A stretch of DNA of 64,000 bases from Anaerolineae bacterium (GCA_022822305.1 JAJEBY010000016.1:1-64000), one strand, 5' to 3'; numbered from the stretch's first letter, positions 18,001 through 26,066 are shown. Numbers and translations are program-made. Notes: generated from the sequence alone by a model not told the origin.

Positions 18001-18219
18001 CGACTCAATCAAGGCACGGATCCCTTGCGCCGTCTGAGCGGATTGCCGGCCGTGGTTGGCCTGGGAGAGTTCCCGCCCACGGAACAGTCCTGTGCCGTAT
18101 TCGAGAAACTGACCGGGATGATCGACGCGCAGACCGCGGCATTCGACGCCCTGATCGCAAGTGAGATTGCGGAATTCAATCGAGAGCTGGCTGCGCGGGA
18201 AATCTCGGCCGTCGGCTGA
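15052..18219 (+). CDS. Large BNR/VPS10-like beta-propeller protein
   Basis: A 1055-residue protein built mainly of Asp-box (BNR) repeats of the S-x-D-x-G-x-x-W form: KTEDAGQYW, KSTDAGRSWR, KSTDGGENW, RSLDGGETWQ, RSDDYGDSW, KSVDGGRTY, KSTDEGHSW, SKDGGGSWQD, ETTDYGATWTR. They span about residues 30-700 and should form two propellers, as in sortilin/VPS10-like and xyloglucanase-like proteins. The last 350 residues form a separate beta-rich plus helical region. No signal peptide or membrane helix is seen at ATG 15052, whereas many relatives are exported. Catalytic residues cannot be assigned. It lies alone between the defence pair and a convergent MFS gene. A TACAAT hexamer at 15003-15008 may be its -10 box. 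Confidence 0.8.
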   Translation: MNLPLDNIGRWRNIGPFRGGRVVTVAGHPTELGAFYFGACAGGVWKTEDAGQYWQCVSDGYFNVGSVGALAVSQVDPNVIYAGTGEATIRIDVSHGDGVYKSTDAGRSWRHIGLDDTRHIGKIRVHPQDPDTVFVAALGHAFGPNQQRGVFKSTDGGENWRQVLFVSDKAGAVDLSIDDNNPRIIYASIWETYRNFHMISSGGEDSGLWRSLDGGETWQNISAHKGLPSGVLGKIGVAASPAQAGRVYALIENADGGMYRSDDYGDSWQYVAHNFDIISRAWYYMHLTPDPQDPDTVYVNNLRFWKSVDGGRTYSVIGTPHGDNHDLWIDPNNPKRMVQGNDGGACVSLNGGASWSTIFNQPTAQFYHVAADNRDPYFVYGTQQDNSSIAVPSRNNKSSLMWMDSFIAGTGESGYIAVKPDDDDIVFVGAIGSSPGGGNCLQRYDHRTKQLRLVTTWPEVMAGEPAADSEHRFAWTYPIVFSPHDPNTLYVAGNLIFKSTDEGHSWQPISPDLTRADPETLQITGGPINRDGAGAEVYATVFAFAESPHEAGVFWAGSDDGLLHISKDGGGSWQDITPANLPERSMISRLEPSPFDPATCYLAALRYKWDDYAPYLYETTDYGATWTRINAGIPAHDFTRVIRCDPARPGLLYAGTETGVYISFDDGASWQRFQLNLPITPIHDLLVKNDDLIAGTHGRSFWILDDLSRLRQLDAEALKQAACLLKPRATERILESIDARRLVDQPGKTYQSSAGALAAYTHTTSDENVVERHFLDSGENLARGVLVTYFLREIPADKIRLSFADDQGNLLAEFSSMDDADRLAQKEKRDKSIVYLTAEAGWNRFVWDMRLPLSPKIDGNDPQFERMPGPTVPPGAYMVKLDAAGMELKQTFALVKEATSSATLDELQAQFDLHMKIYQFYSRTTETLNTMRRTRAQLKGLSERLYKSPDTSDIGERAAALNESILGIEKGIFIPGLADGWPGRLNQGTDPLRRLSGLPAVVGLGEFPPTEQSCAVFEKLTGMIDAQTAAFDALIASEIAEFNRELAAREISAVG

Positions 18220-18257
18220 GCCAAGCTATACCTGGCGGCCAAATGTGAAACGGTGTC

Positions 18258-19610
18258 TCAGCGCGGCGCCATCGCCGGCTGTCGCTCCAGGCTTCGCATA
18301 TTTCGCACCTTTGCCAACAAAGCGAAGCCGAGCGCGCCCAGTAGGGCCATCGCGCTGGCGGCCAGCCAGGTCGAGACCGGAGAAAAGTTGTCGCTCAGGA
18401 ATCCGCCGATGACCGGCCCGATGCCGGCAGCCAGCGGCCAACTCAATCCCAGGATGCCCAGATAGCGCGCCCGCATATCGATCGGCGCGATGCTGGCGAT
18501 GAATGTCAGCGCTGTCGGCATCAACATTAATTCGCCCAAAGTGACGATGATCATGCTTACGGAAAATGTCGACAGGTCATAGCCGAAGGCGACCGAGCCC
18601 AAGCCAACGGCGTATATGAGAGCCGACCAGCCCATGACGCGCAAGGGACGATAGCGATCGCAACGGCGTGTGACCGCGTATTGCAGCAGCACGACCATCG
18701 CGGCGTTAATCGAAAGCAGCAGACTGTATTCGCTTTCCATCAATCCGAATACTTCCTTGGCATAGACCGGCAACAACACAAAGACTTGCGTATTGCCCAG
18801 CATGACCAGCATGTACATGGCGAACATGCCCATGAACAATCCGTCCCGCAGGATGGCGCCATAACCGACTCCAGCTGGATTCGAGCGTTTTCCCGCCTCG
18901 TCGGTTGTTGCGGGAATGGTCTCTCGAATGGCCAAAAGCACGAACAGGGTCAGCAGCGCGTGAATGCCGGAGACGGCAACATATACCGCTTCAAATGACA
19001 TTAGCGTGACTACAATGCCGCCAATCACAGGACCGATGGCAATGCCGGCATTGCCGATCATGCGGATCAAGGCGTAGGCGGCGGAGCGGCGCTCGGCCGA
19101 AACCATGTCCGCGATCATAGTATTCACGCCATTGTTGAATACCGGCAAAACTGCTCCCGACATCGCCATGAGAATCACCCACTGCTCCAGGGAATCGGCG
19201 GTCGCCATCGCAAACAGCGTTGCCGATGCGCCCGCCAAGCCCAGCAGCGCCGGGAGCTTGCGCCCGAAATTGTCCATCAGGCTGCTGACAATCAGCGTCG
19301 ACAGTAGCCCCGTGACTGACTGGATGGTCAACAGCAACGCGGCAGTTGTCAGTGGTATATCGAGCCGTTCCCGCAAGATGACCGTGACAAAGGGCCAGAT
19401 CATGCTGGCGCCGCAACGCGTGACAAAGGACCCAACAAAAAGCAGCCAGAATTGCGCGGGATAATCGGGCATCCACCCCGGTCGCTTCAAGCGAGCAGGA
19501 GAAGGTGTTCGACCTGCCCAGCGTGGCCGCTTGTGTGCTCTTTGACTGTAACGGCGGCGGAGCCAATGCACTGCGATGAGCCTAAGTTTGCGCATGAGAC
19601 ATCGGGGCAT
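18258..19610 (-). CDS. MFS transporter
   Basis: A 450-residue major facilitator with about 12 hydrophobic segments. Cues are the N-terminal YPAQFWLLFVGSFVTRCGASMIWPF, the loop-2/3 motif SSLMDNFGRKLPALLG (G-x-x-x-D-x-x-G-R-K type) and a repeat half with RCDRYRPLRVMGW. MFS proteins move small solutes or drugs by proton or sodium coupling. No neighbour reveals the substrate; drug-efflux type is the commonest guess. The first 46 residues are basic and poorly conserved, so the true start may be at 19595 or 19472. It converges on the BNR gene with 38 bases between stops. Confidence 0.85.
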   Translation of the reverse strand: MPRCLMRKLRLIAVHWLRRRYSQRAHKRPRWAGRTPSPARLKRPGWMPDYPAQFWLLFVGSFVTRCGASMIWPFVTVILRERLDIPLTTAALLLTIQSVTGLLSTLIVSSLMDNFGRKLPALLGLAGASATLFAMATADSLEQWVILMAMSGAVLPVFNNGVNTMIADMVSAERRSAAYALIRMIGNAGIAIGPVIGGIVVTLMSFEAVYVAVSGIHALLTLFVLLAIRETIPATTDEAGKRSNPAGVGYGAILRDGLFMGMFAMYMLVMLGNTQVFVLLPVYAKEVFGLMESEYSLLLSINAAMVVLLQYAVTRRCDRYRPLRVMGWSALIYAVGLGSVAFGYDLSTFSVSMIIVTLGELMLMPTALTFIASIAPIDMRARYLGILGLSWPLAAGIGPVIGGFLSDNFSPVSTWLAASAMALLGALGFALLAKVRNMRSLERQPAMAPR

Positions 19611-19659
19611 TGTAGCAAAGGTTCTGGCGAAGCGACGCGCGAATTCTGCCGTTTACCCC

Positions 19660-21081
19660 TCAGATCCGGCGTCCGAGCAGCGCATCTATGAGTTGATCGC
19701 CGATGGCTATCAGGTCGGCGCTTTCGACTTTGTCCTCCACAAGCACGACGAAAGCAATCGCGCCCTCGTCTTCTTCAACGAATCCATACAGCCAGGCTTG
19801 ATGACTCTCTCCCGATTGCGACCGCGCGATCTGGGCGCCGACATTAGCGTCATCGCTCGCCGATTCGCCGCTGATCGTCCTCCAGGCACGACCAAGCGCC
19901 TGGCGCAAGTCACGCGCCGTCGCCGCACTCATGATTTCGCGCCGGGAATCTGATGACGCGGAAGGAAACCATAGCTCGTCGTCGGGTTCGCGCGCCGCGG
20001 CAAGTACGTGAGGCGACGGGGCGCTGCCTGCGTTGGCGACGGCCGCTACGATCGCGGTCAGGTGCAGGGGCGTGATCCTGAGCCGGCCTTGACCGAGCGC
20101 CTCACCAATCATCTGCAAGTCGGAATTGTCCTCGTCCTCTGACGTCTCAACGTCAGCTGGGAAGTCCTCCGGCGCGGGAAACCCGGAGAGAACAATTGGA
20201 TCTTTCAAGGCAAAAGACCGCCCCAGGGAGACTAGGCTTTCGCCGGGCAAAACTGACCGAAGCTCCAGAAAAGGCGCGGGGCAACCGAAGACGTAAGCAT
20301 CAAGGATGGACAGCTCCTCGCCCGGCGGCGCCAGTACGCATGAAACGCGCATATCATCAGCCAGCGCAATCGGCGCGTCGGCATTGTCGAAAGATTGGTC
20401 TAATCCGACGCCGGCCCGCAATGCCTCGGCCAGCCACAGCAGCAACATCGCGCTCCCGGGCTGATATTGGCCCTGCAGCGCGCGATGGAAAAACGGCTCG
20501 CCGGCCGCGGATATCAACTCGTCCCAATCATCGTCCAGTGAGTTGGGGTCATATCCGGGTTTACTGACCAGGGCCAGAATCGCGCCCGTTCGCGCATCCA
20601 TTACGACAGCAGCGCCGGCTCGGTCAGCCAATGCGGAGACGACCCAGTCTTGTATTTCCGCGGATACGGTGAGCTGGATATCCGCGCCCGTTTGCGGAAG
20701 CTTCAGAAGTCGGGAAGCAATGAAGTCGTCGAGGCTGCGTAGTTCAGCCGAGCCATTCAAGCGATCGTGAAACGCTGCTTCGGCCAATCCGGCGCCGTAG
20801 CGCAAGCTGTAGTATCCAACCAGGCTATAGGTCGATGGCTTATGGTAACGCCTGACCACGGCGCCATCTGCCTCGCGACTGTCGACCAGAAGCAGGCCAT
20901 CAATGTCGTAGATGCTGCCGCGCCGAATGCGAGCCAACGCTTCGAACTGACGCGGGTTGTCATCGCGCTGCAGGATTGTATCCGCGCCAGCGACCGCCCA
21001 GTACGCGGCGGCAATCGCAACCGCAGCCAGAAGAATCAAGATGCCAACGCTTATGCGCTGGATTTCGCGCGCGCCGTTCAT
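19660..21081 (-). CDS. PbpA/FtsI-like protein with degenerate transpeptidase motifs
   Basis: A 473-residue relative of actinobacterial PbpA (class B penicillin-binding protein), with one N-terminal membrane helix (about 10-30) and a periplasm-side transpeptidase fold. The fold is recognisable: GAAVVMDARTGAILALVSKPG, ALQGQYQPGS, GEALGQGRLRITPLHL, QAWLYGF. However, all three active-site motifs are changed. SxxK is Ser210-Ala-Met-Leu213, so the general-base lysine is gone; the SxN place reads GCP (266-268); the KTG place reads SQSG (421-424). It should not cross-link peptidoglycan and may be a structural partner of the SEDS protein, whose stop codon directly abuts its ATG. A mistranslated frame is unlikely because the rest aligns without breaks. 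Confidence 0.82.
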   Translation of the reverse strand: MNGAREIQRISVGILILLAAVAIAAAYWAVAGADTILQRDDNPRQFEALARIRRGSIYDIDGLLLVDSREADGAVVRRYHKPSTYSLVGYYSLRYGAGLAEAAFHDRLNGSAELRSLDDFIASRLLKLPQTGADIQLTVSAEIQDWVVSALADRAGAAVVMDARTGAILALVSKPGYDPNSLDDDWDELISAAGEPFFHRALQGQYQPGSAMLLLWLAEALRAGVGLDQSFDNADAPIALADDMRVSCVLAPPGEELSILDAYVFGCPAPFLELRSVLPGESLVSLGRSFALKDPIVLSGFPAPEDFPADVETSEDEDNSDLQMIGEALGQGRLRITPLHLTAIVAAVANAGSAPSPHVLAAAREPDDELWFPSASSDSRREIMSAATARDLRQALGRAWRTISGESASDDANVGAQIARSQSGESHQAWLYGFVEEDEGAIAFVVLVEDKVESADLIAIGDQLIDALLGRRI

Positions 21082-22344
21082 TTACGAATGCTCCGCCGAC
21101 AGACGCAGCAAAACGCCGATCATCAGATAACTCACCAGCAATGAACTGCCTCCATAGCTCACGAAGGGCAGGGTAACGCCGGTCAGCGGCAAGAGTTTGA
21201 GCACGCCGGCCATGATCATGATCGCCTGTACCGTCAGCATCATGGTTATGCCGACCGCAAGTGTCTTGTAGTACTCACGCTTACCCTGCGCCAACGCGAT
21301 TGATAGGCCGCGCAGGCTGATGAGGCCGTAGCAGCTGACCAAGGTTATCACCCCGAGCAAACCCCATTCTTCAGCTATCGCCGCAAACACGAAATCGGAA
21401 TGAACCACCGGGATGAAATAAGCCGAACCCATTCCCGCGCCGGCCCCGAAAATGCCGCCTGCGCCAAATGCCATCAGGCTTTGCACGATTTGATAAGCGC
21501 GTCCATCGGCTTCCGGCCAGGGATTGAGCCAAATGTCTACGCGGAGCTGCACAACGTCGAAGAGCTGATAAGCCACCAAGCCGGCGAGCACGGTCAAGAC
21601 GGCGCCGCCCGCCAAAGTCTTCCAGTCGCCGCTGCGCAGATACAGCAATAGCAGAAAGACAATGAAAAACAGCATCGCGGCGCCTAAGTCTCGCTGCCAA
21701 ACCAGCACCACGATGGACAGCGACCACATCAGCAGCATGGGCCCAAGCAAGCGTACGGGCAAATATGCTCGCTCGCCCGCTAGCTTTGCGATGCGAGTCC
21801 AGGTGCTTTGTTCAGCCAAATAACTCGCCAGGAAGCCCACCAGCATGATCTTCATCAGTTCGGACGGCTGCAGATACAGCGGACCGAATCGCAACCACAG
21901 GCGAGGCGCTGCGGCTAGCCCGGAGGGGTTGCTGCCCAGAACAATTGTCGCCAAGAGCAGTCCCAACGCCATGGCGAGCAAGAGATAGCGATATCGTCGC
22001 AGCCAGCGCAGGACGTGAGGAAATACTGCCGCCAAGAGCATCGCGGCGACGCTGACGATCAGCCAGAGTTCCTGACGATCAGTGAAGGCTGGCGCCAGCC
22101 GTTCAATGGCGACCAATCCCCAGCCACTCATGAAAATGACCACCGGAAACAGAATAGGATCTCTATTCGGCAAGCAGCGATCCAAGATTAATCCACCAGC
22201 TACGGCGCAGAGCAGCCATGTGGCGATGAGCGTCCAGTCGAAACTTGAAAGGTCGCGGCTGAGCGCTATCCCCGCCGAGCTTGCCACCAAGCATATCCCG
22301 GCCGGCGCAAGCAGGAGCCATTGCTGACGCCAACAGGAAGTCAT
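21082..22344 (-). CDS. SEDS glycosyltransferase (RodA/FtsW/SpoVE family)
   Basis: A 420-residue membrane protein with about ten helices that polymerises lipid II into glycan strands. Family marks are GLGxxx-type LRFGPLYLQPSELMKI (the QPSE signature), VVHSDFVFAAIAEEWGLLG with the conserved Asp of the catalytic loop, and the final SYGGSSLLVSYLMIG. RodA is likelier than FtsW from its place before a PbpA-like gene, as in Actinobacteria. I choose ATG 22344, 22 bases after the mtnP stop; an upstream frame to 22452 lies inside mtnP. The pair with a seemingly inactive PBP raises the question of which transpeptidase serves it. Confidence 0.88.
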   Translation of the reverse strand: MTSCWRQQWLLLAPAGICLVASSAGIALSRDLSSFDWTLIATWLLCAVAGGLILDRCLPNRDPILFPVVIFMSGWGLVAIERLAPAFTDRQELWLIVSVAAMLLAAVFPHVLRWLRRYRYLLLAMALGLLLATIVLGSNPSGLAAAPRLWLRFGPLYLQPSELMKIMLVGFLASYLAEQSTWTRIAKLAGERAYLPVRLLGPMLLMWSLSIVVLVWQRDLGAAMLFFIVFLLLLYLRSGDWKTLAGGAVLTVLAGLVAYQLFDVVQLRVDIWLNPWPEADGRAYQIVQSLMAFGAGGIFGAGAGMGSAYFIPVVHSDFVFAAIAEEWGLLGVITLVSCYGLISLRGLSIALAQGKREYYKTLAVGITMMLTVQAIMIMAGVLKLLPLTGVTLPFVSYGGSSLLVSYLMIGVLLRLSAEHS

Positions 22345-22366
22345 GACGGAAAATCGCCGGCGCAAG

Positions 22367-23254
22367 TCAATCGCTGACCGGCCCATCCAGCTGCAAGACG
22401 CGCTCAAGCAGCGGCCGCAGGCGCGTGACAACCGCGGGATCCATCGCGTCACGGGACGTCGCCAACGCAGTATCCAGAGCCGTATGCGCCGGGAGGATCA
22501 TATCCGTATCAATCATGGCGATTGCCTTGGCTAGCGCGTCCTGCACGAGGTCGATGTTCTTCGCGAGCGTTTTGATGACCAGGTCCGATGTGACCGCTTC
22601 TTCCGTCTCGTGCCAGCTGTCGTAGTCCGTGACATGGGCCATGGAAGCGTAGGCGATTTCCGCTTCCCGCGCCAGGAATGCTTCGGGAGCGCTGGTCATG
22701 CCAATCAAATCACAGCCCCAGTCGCGGAAGAGATGGCTTTCTGCGCGGGTGGCGAATCGCGGACCATCTTCGACAAGGATGGCGCCGCTGCGGTGCGCGT
22801 GTCCGCCGACCGCTTCTGCCGCGTCCGCGAAGATGGCGCGCAAGTAACTGCTCATCGGATCAGCGGCCGCGATATGCGCAACCAGCCCGTCTTCAAAAAA
22901 CGAGCGCGCGCGGGTGGCAATGGTATAGTCGATGATTTGATCGGGCGTGACTACATGGCCCGGCGCCATCGCTTCGCGCAGCGAACCCACCGCGTTGACC
23001 GCGATGATGAATCGCGCGCCGAGCTGCTTGATGGCGAAAATATTGGCGCGATAGGGCAATGTCGTTGGCGAATACACGTGACCTTCGCCGTGTCGCGGAA
23101 CAAAAGCGACTCGCTTTCCGCTCAAGCTGCCGATGCGTATCGCGCCGCTGGGTTTGCCGAAAGGCGTCTCGATTTCCCGCGTCTCCACATCGGTGATGGC
23201 GGGCATGTTGTACAAGCCCGAGCCTCCGATAACCGCAATCTTTACTGCTTCCAT
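22367..23254 (-). CDS. mtnP: S-methyl-5'-thioadenosine phosphorylase
   Basis: A 295-residue purine-phosphorylase-fold enzyme that splits methylthioadenosine with phosphate into adenine and methylthioribose-1-phosphate, the substrate of MtnA (encoded at 40836-41879). Seen are VIGGSGLYNMP, the phosphate/arginine segment FVPRHGEGHVYSPTTLPYRANI, NAVGSLREAMAPG, and DLIGMTSAPEAFLAREAEI. The Ser-Ala-Pro near the base pocket favours MTA over other nucleosides. It sits between fhaB and the rodA-like gene, exactly where Actinobacteria have pstP. A start at ATG 23254 is preceded by GGAGACCAG. Confidence 0.93.
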   Translation of the reverse strand: MEAVKIAVIGGSGLYNMPAITDVETREIETPFGKPSGAIRIGSLSGKRVAFVPRHGEGHVYSPTTLPYRANIFAIKQLGARFIIAVNAVGSLREAMAPGHVVTPDQIIDYTIATRARSFFEDGLVAHIAAADPMSSYLRAIFADAAEAVGGHAHRSGAILVEDGPRFATRAESHLFRDWGCDLIGMTSAPEAFLAREAEIAYASMAHVTDYDSWHETEEAVTSDLVIKTLAKNIDLVQDALAKAIAMIDTDMILPAHTALDTALATSRDAMDPAVVTRLRPLLERVLQLDGPVSD

Positions 23255-23320
23255 TACTGGTCTCCTTCCCGCATCTGCGGGTTGCGCCGCTTCAGGCGTC
23301 GGTAAGCGCGAGGGCGGTCC

Positions 23321-23752
23321 TCAGCTGTCGAGGCTAAGCGAAAATTGCGAGCGTCCGACGCCGATAATATCACCGTCAGACATGCTGGCGGGGCTTTCAA
23401 CCGGCTCGCCGTTTAGCATGGTGCCATTGCGACTGCCACAGTCTTCCAGCCACCAGCGTCCGTCTCTTAACACGATCCGCGCGTGCTCCGCGCTGGCAAA
23501 CTCATCGTCGACCACAATAGTGTTGCTCGCTGCACGTCCCAGCGTCATCGTTGGCGACAGCTCGATCCTCAACCCGCCCGCAGAGTCTGGAGAGGCGTCA
23601 TCGCCGATTGCCGTCAAATGACCGTAGGACTTCCGTAAAGTCTCAGCCTGTCGCAGGCCGCGCCACAATATCACGTATAGCGCCAAAAGAAACGCCAGGA
23701 GTCCGATGCCGGCCACGACGCGAAAGATAAACAGGGCGACTTCGACGCTCAC
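23321..23752 (-). CDS. Membrane-anchored FHA-domain protein (FhaB-like)
   Basis: A 143-residue protein with one N-terminal membrane helix (about residues 6-30) and a C-terminal FHA domain: TLGRAASNTIVVDDEFASAEHARI with the conserved Gly-Arg, Ser and His, then LEDCGSRNGTMLNGE. FHA domains bind phosphothreonine. The shape matches mycobacterial FhaB/FipA, which links Ser/Thr kinase signalling to cell-wall synthesis. It begins nine bases after the FhaA-like gene and is followed by mtnP and the RodA/PbpA pair. No kinase or PP2C phosphatase gene is in the window. Confidence 0.88.
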   Translation of the reverse strand: MSVEVALFIFRVVAGIGLLAFLLALYVILWRGLRQAETLRKSYGHLTAIGDDASPDSAGGLRIELSPTMTLGRAASNTIVVDDEFASAEHARIVLRDGRWWLEDCGSRNGTMLNGEPVESPASMSDGDIIGVGRSQFSLSLDS

Positions 23753-23761
23753 GTGCCAATC

Positions 23762-24532
23762 CTAATCCGGATCCAGAACTTGCGTCGTGCCATCGCCAAA
23801 CGCCGGGGCCGCGCGGTCGACAAATGTCATGCAGGTGTGGCCGATTTCTATGCGGTCGCCAGCTTGCAGGATGTGTTCGCGCACGATCGAATTGTTCACG
23901 CGCGTGCCGCCGCGGCTGCCGACATCAACAAGCGTGTATCGGCCGAATTCCTTGCGCAATTCCAGATGATATCTCGATGCGTAGGCGTCATCGACAATGA
24001 TGTCGTTGTCCGCTTCTCGGCCCACGGTGATAAGCAGTTCTTCAAGCGCGATCTCTCGCTCATCATCGAGTACCAGAATCGGCGCTGGTCTGACTTCGCT
24101 CGACATTCCTGCCGCGACGGCGGGAGCGACCTTGGTGTCGCCTAACGCGGACAGCGAGTGCTCGGCGTAGGCGCGAGGCGTCTGATCATATGTCGCTTCA
24201 CTCGGCCTGATGTCAATGCTGGGCGAGCGCAAGAGTCGGTAGCCCGCTTCACTCGCCAGCGCGCCGAGCAAGTCTTGAAAACGCTGCAAGTAGTCGGGCG
24301 ACAATGCTTGAAGCCGACCAACGTCGTCGGGATCCAATATGAGGATGAATCTATCAGGAGCAATCGGCCGCTGGTCTTCGTCAGTTGCAGCATTCGCCTC
24401 GTCGGCCATCGCGCGCAGCAGCAAGATAGCCAAATCACGCATACCTGTCGTCGGCTGAAGCAGGCGTGTGAACAGTCCTTCAATCAGCGCCTCCATCCCT
24501 GCTTCTAATTTGTCAATCGGCTTCGCGCTCAT
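23762..24532 (-). CDS. DUF3662/FHA-domain protein (FhaA-like)
   Basis: A 256-residue cytoplasmic protein with two parts. The N-terminal ~130 residues (LEAGMEALIEGLFTRLLQPT..., then FILILDPDDVGRLQAL and PDYLQRFQDLLGALA) match the DUF3662/FhaA_N domain. The C-terminal part is an FHA domain with TVGREADNDIIVDDAYASR and DVGSRGGTRVNN. In mycobacteria FhaA binds the phosphorylated pseudokinase domain of MviN/MurJ and restrains peptidoglycan synthesis. I choose ATG 24532: a TATAAT at 24544-24539 lies only six bases upstream, so the message may have no leader. It has no clear ribosome-binding site. Confidence 0.88.
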   Translation of the reverse strand: MSAKPIDKLEAGMEALIEGLFTRLLQPTTGMRDLAILLLRAMADEANAATDEDQRPIAPDRFILILDPDDVGRLQALSPDYLQRFQDLLGALASEAGYRLLRSPSIDIRPSEATYDQTPRAYAEHSLSALGDTKVAPAVAAGMSSEVRPAPILVLDDEREIALEELLITVGREADNDIIVDDAYASRYHLELRKEFGRYTLVDVGSRGGTRVNNSIVREHILQAGDRIEIGHTCMTFVDRAAPAFGDGTTQVLDPD

Positions 24533-24538
24533 ATCTGC

Positions 24539-24544
24539 ATTATA
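24539..24544 (-). promoter_or_regulatory. -10 box for a probably leaderless fhaA transcript
   Basis: Perfect TATAAT on the leftward strand, six bases before the ATG at 24532, so transcription should start at or next to the A of the start codon. No good -35 hexamer is spaced 17 bases upstream. A strong terminator for the preceding gene lies just upstream (24607-24633), which supports a new transcription unit starting here. Confidence 0.45.
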
Positions 24545-24606
24545 TGAGATTCGCCATGGAGGGCATAGCGCTTGGCGCGTCAAACTGCGCTGAGCGAAAA
24601 ACAGAA

Positions 24607-24633
24607 AAGGACAGCGACTTCCGCGCTGCCCTT
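24607..24633 (-). terminator. Intrinsic terminator after the parvulin gene
   Basis: On the leftward strand AAGGGCAGCG pairs with CGCTGTCCTT (10 bp with one G:T) around the loop CGGAAGT, followed by TTCTGTTTTTCGC. It lies 30 bases after the stop of the gene at 24663-25988 and separates it from the fhaA-like gene. Confidence 0.75.
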
Positions 24634-24662
24634 GACAGAGATAATGAGGAGGCGTGGCTGGA

Positions 24663-25988
24663 TCAGCGACGCGGGATGTAATTCAACCAATTGTCGAAGA
24701 TTTCGAGACTATCATTGTGCTGCTCGCGCAGGGACTCCACCAGCTGATCGAATTCCACTAGTTTGGCCCGCTCCAGTTGCGCGGCGATGTCATCACCCGT
24801 GCGCCATTCTTTGCTCCGCACTTGCAGGATGTGATAACCAAATTCGCTCTCGACCGGACCCACCAAAACGCCGACCTCAGCCGTTTCGATCGCCTCGCGG
24901 AATTCACGTACATAGTTGCCGACGAAGGCTTCGCCGAGTTCGCCGCCACCGAATCCGCTGCCGGTATCGGTGGAAACAGCGCGCGCCAAATCGGCAAACG
25001 ATTCGCCATTCCGCAGCGCCTCCAGAGCGGCAAGCGCGTCTTCCTCTTCCGCCAACAAGATATGTCGCACATCGGCATAGAGCAAGCCGTCTTCGTCGTT
25101 GACCAGCGCGTCGGCCAGCATTGCTTCCAGAGCCAGCCGTTCAAAGAAAGCATCGAGTTTGTCGCCGGTCACATCATTGATGGAGAAGTAATTGCGATAA
25201 TCGTCTTGACGTTCTTCAAAGTTTTCGCGGACTTCAACCGCGCTCAAGGTTGGCTCGACCACCGTTGGCTGCGGCGTAACGGTGGGTTCTGTCTCTTCAG
25301 CCGGCTCGTCCGCATCCGATGGCGTTGGCGTTGGCGTTTCGGTAGGAATTGAAGTCGGCGTCGGCGATACGAAAGGCGTCGGTGTAATGGTGGGTTCGGC
25401 AGTGGCCGTCGGCGCCACGCCAATCAAAGCGACCTCGGTGGGATCAAAGCCGAAATAGGCTTCGATTTCCATTTTCACGGCATCGTCATTGACCTGGATA
25501 TCGCGCCTCGACGCTTCCTGCGCGACCAGCAGATCATCGACCATATCGTTGATCACGCGCAGCCCCAACTGGTCGGGCACATTAACTTCGCTGAGCCAGG
25601 TGCTGTAAGGTTCTTGCTGTGACAATTGCTGGAGATCGAAACCGGCCGTCTGCAGTTGATTCAGCTGCAGCAGCAGCCGAGTATGTTCCAGATTGTATTC
25701 GTCGCGGAACTGCCGGACCGTTATGTCTTGGCCATTGACGGTTGCCACCACCTGATTGGGGATGAAGAATTGTTCGACGGCGAAGGCGGCGCCGACGACG
25801 ATGATCAAGACCGCCACTACACCGATGACTACCCGAACGGCCAATCGTTGCAAGCGCGCTTCTTGCTCGGCTCGGCTGGTATATTCCGGGTCGCCTTGAC
25901 GTCCCGCGCCGCTTCCGCGATCGTCAGCAGCTACCGATCGGCGTCGCCTGCGTTTGGGCACTCCAGTCGTCTGGGTCCGTTTTGACAT
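24663..25988 (-). CDS. Parvulin-type peptidyl-prolyl isomerase, membrane-anchored
   Basis: A 441-residue extracytoplasmic foldase like PrsA/SurA. The order is a very basic N-terminus (KRRRRR), one membrane helix (about 50-72), a SurA-like chaperone part (VVATVNGQDITVRQFRDEYN), a low-complexity Thr-Pro linker of about 50 residues, further helices, and a PPIC domain (VRHILLAEEEDALAALEAL, then DTGSGFGGGELG and EFGYHILQVR). It helps secreted proteins fold by cis/trans isomerisation of proline bonds. The Thr/Pro linker inserted within the chaperone part is unusual for PrsA. It follows rpsR and ends at a strong terminator. Confidence 0.9.
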   Translation of the reverse strand: MSKRTQTTGVPKRRRRRSVAADDRGSGAGRQGDPEYTSRAEQEARLQRLAVRVVIGVVAVLIIVVGAAFAVEQFFIPNQVVATVNGQDITVRQFRDEYNLEHTRLLLQLNQLQTAGFDLQQLSQQEPYSTWLSEVNVPDQLGLRVINDMVDDLLVAQEASRRDIQVNDDAVKMEIEAYFGFDPTEVALIGVAPTATAEPTITPTPFVSPTPTSIPTETPTPTPSDADEPAEETEPTVTPQPTVVEPTLSAVEVRENFEERQDDYRNYFSINDVTGDKLDAFFERLALEAMLADALVNDEDGLLYADVRHILLAEEEDALAALEALRNGESFADLARAVSTDTGSGFGGGELGEAFVGNYVREFREAIETAEVGVLVGPVESEFGYHILQVRSKEWRTGDDIAAQLERAKLVEFDQLVESLREQHNDSLEIFDNWLNYIPRR

Positions 25989-26066
25989 CTATCTGCTAAC
26001 TCCTAAAGCTGTTCGCGGGTTGCCTGCCATGTCAAGCATGCGCAGATCATGTTCAAAAAGAATCAA

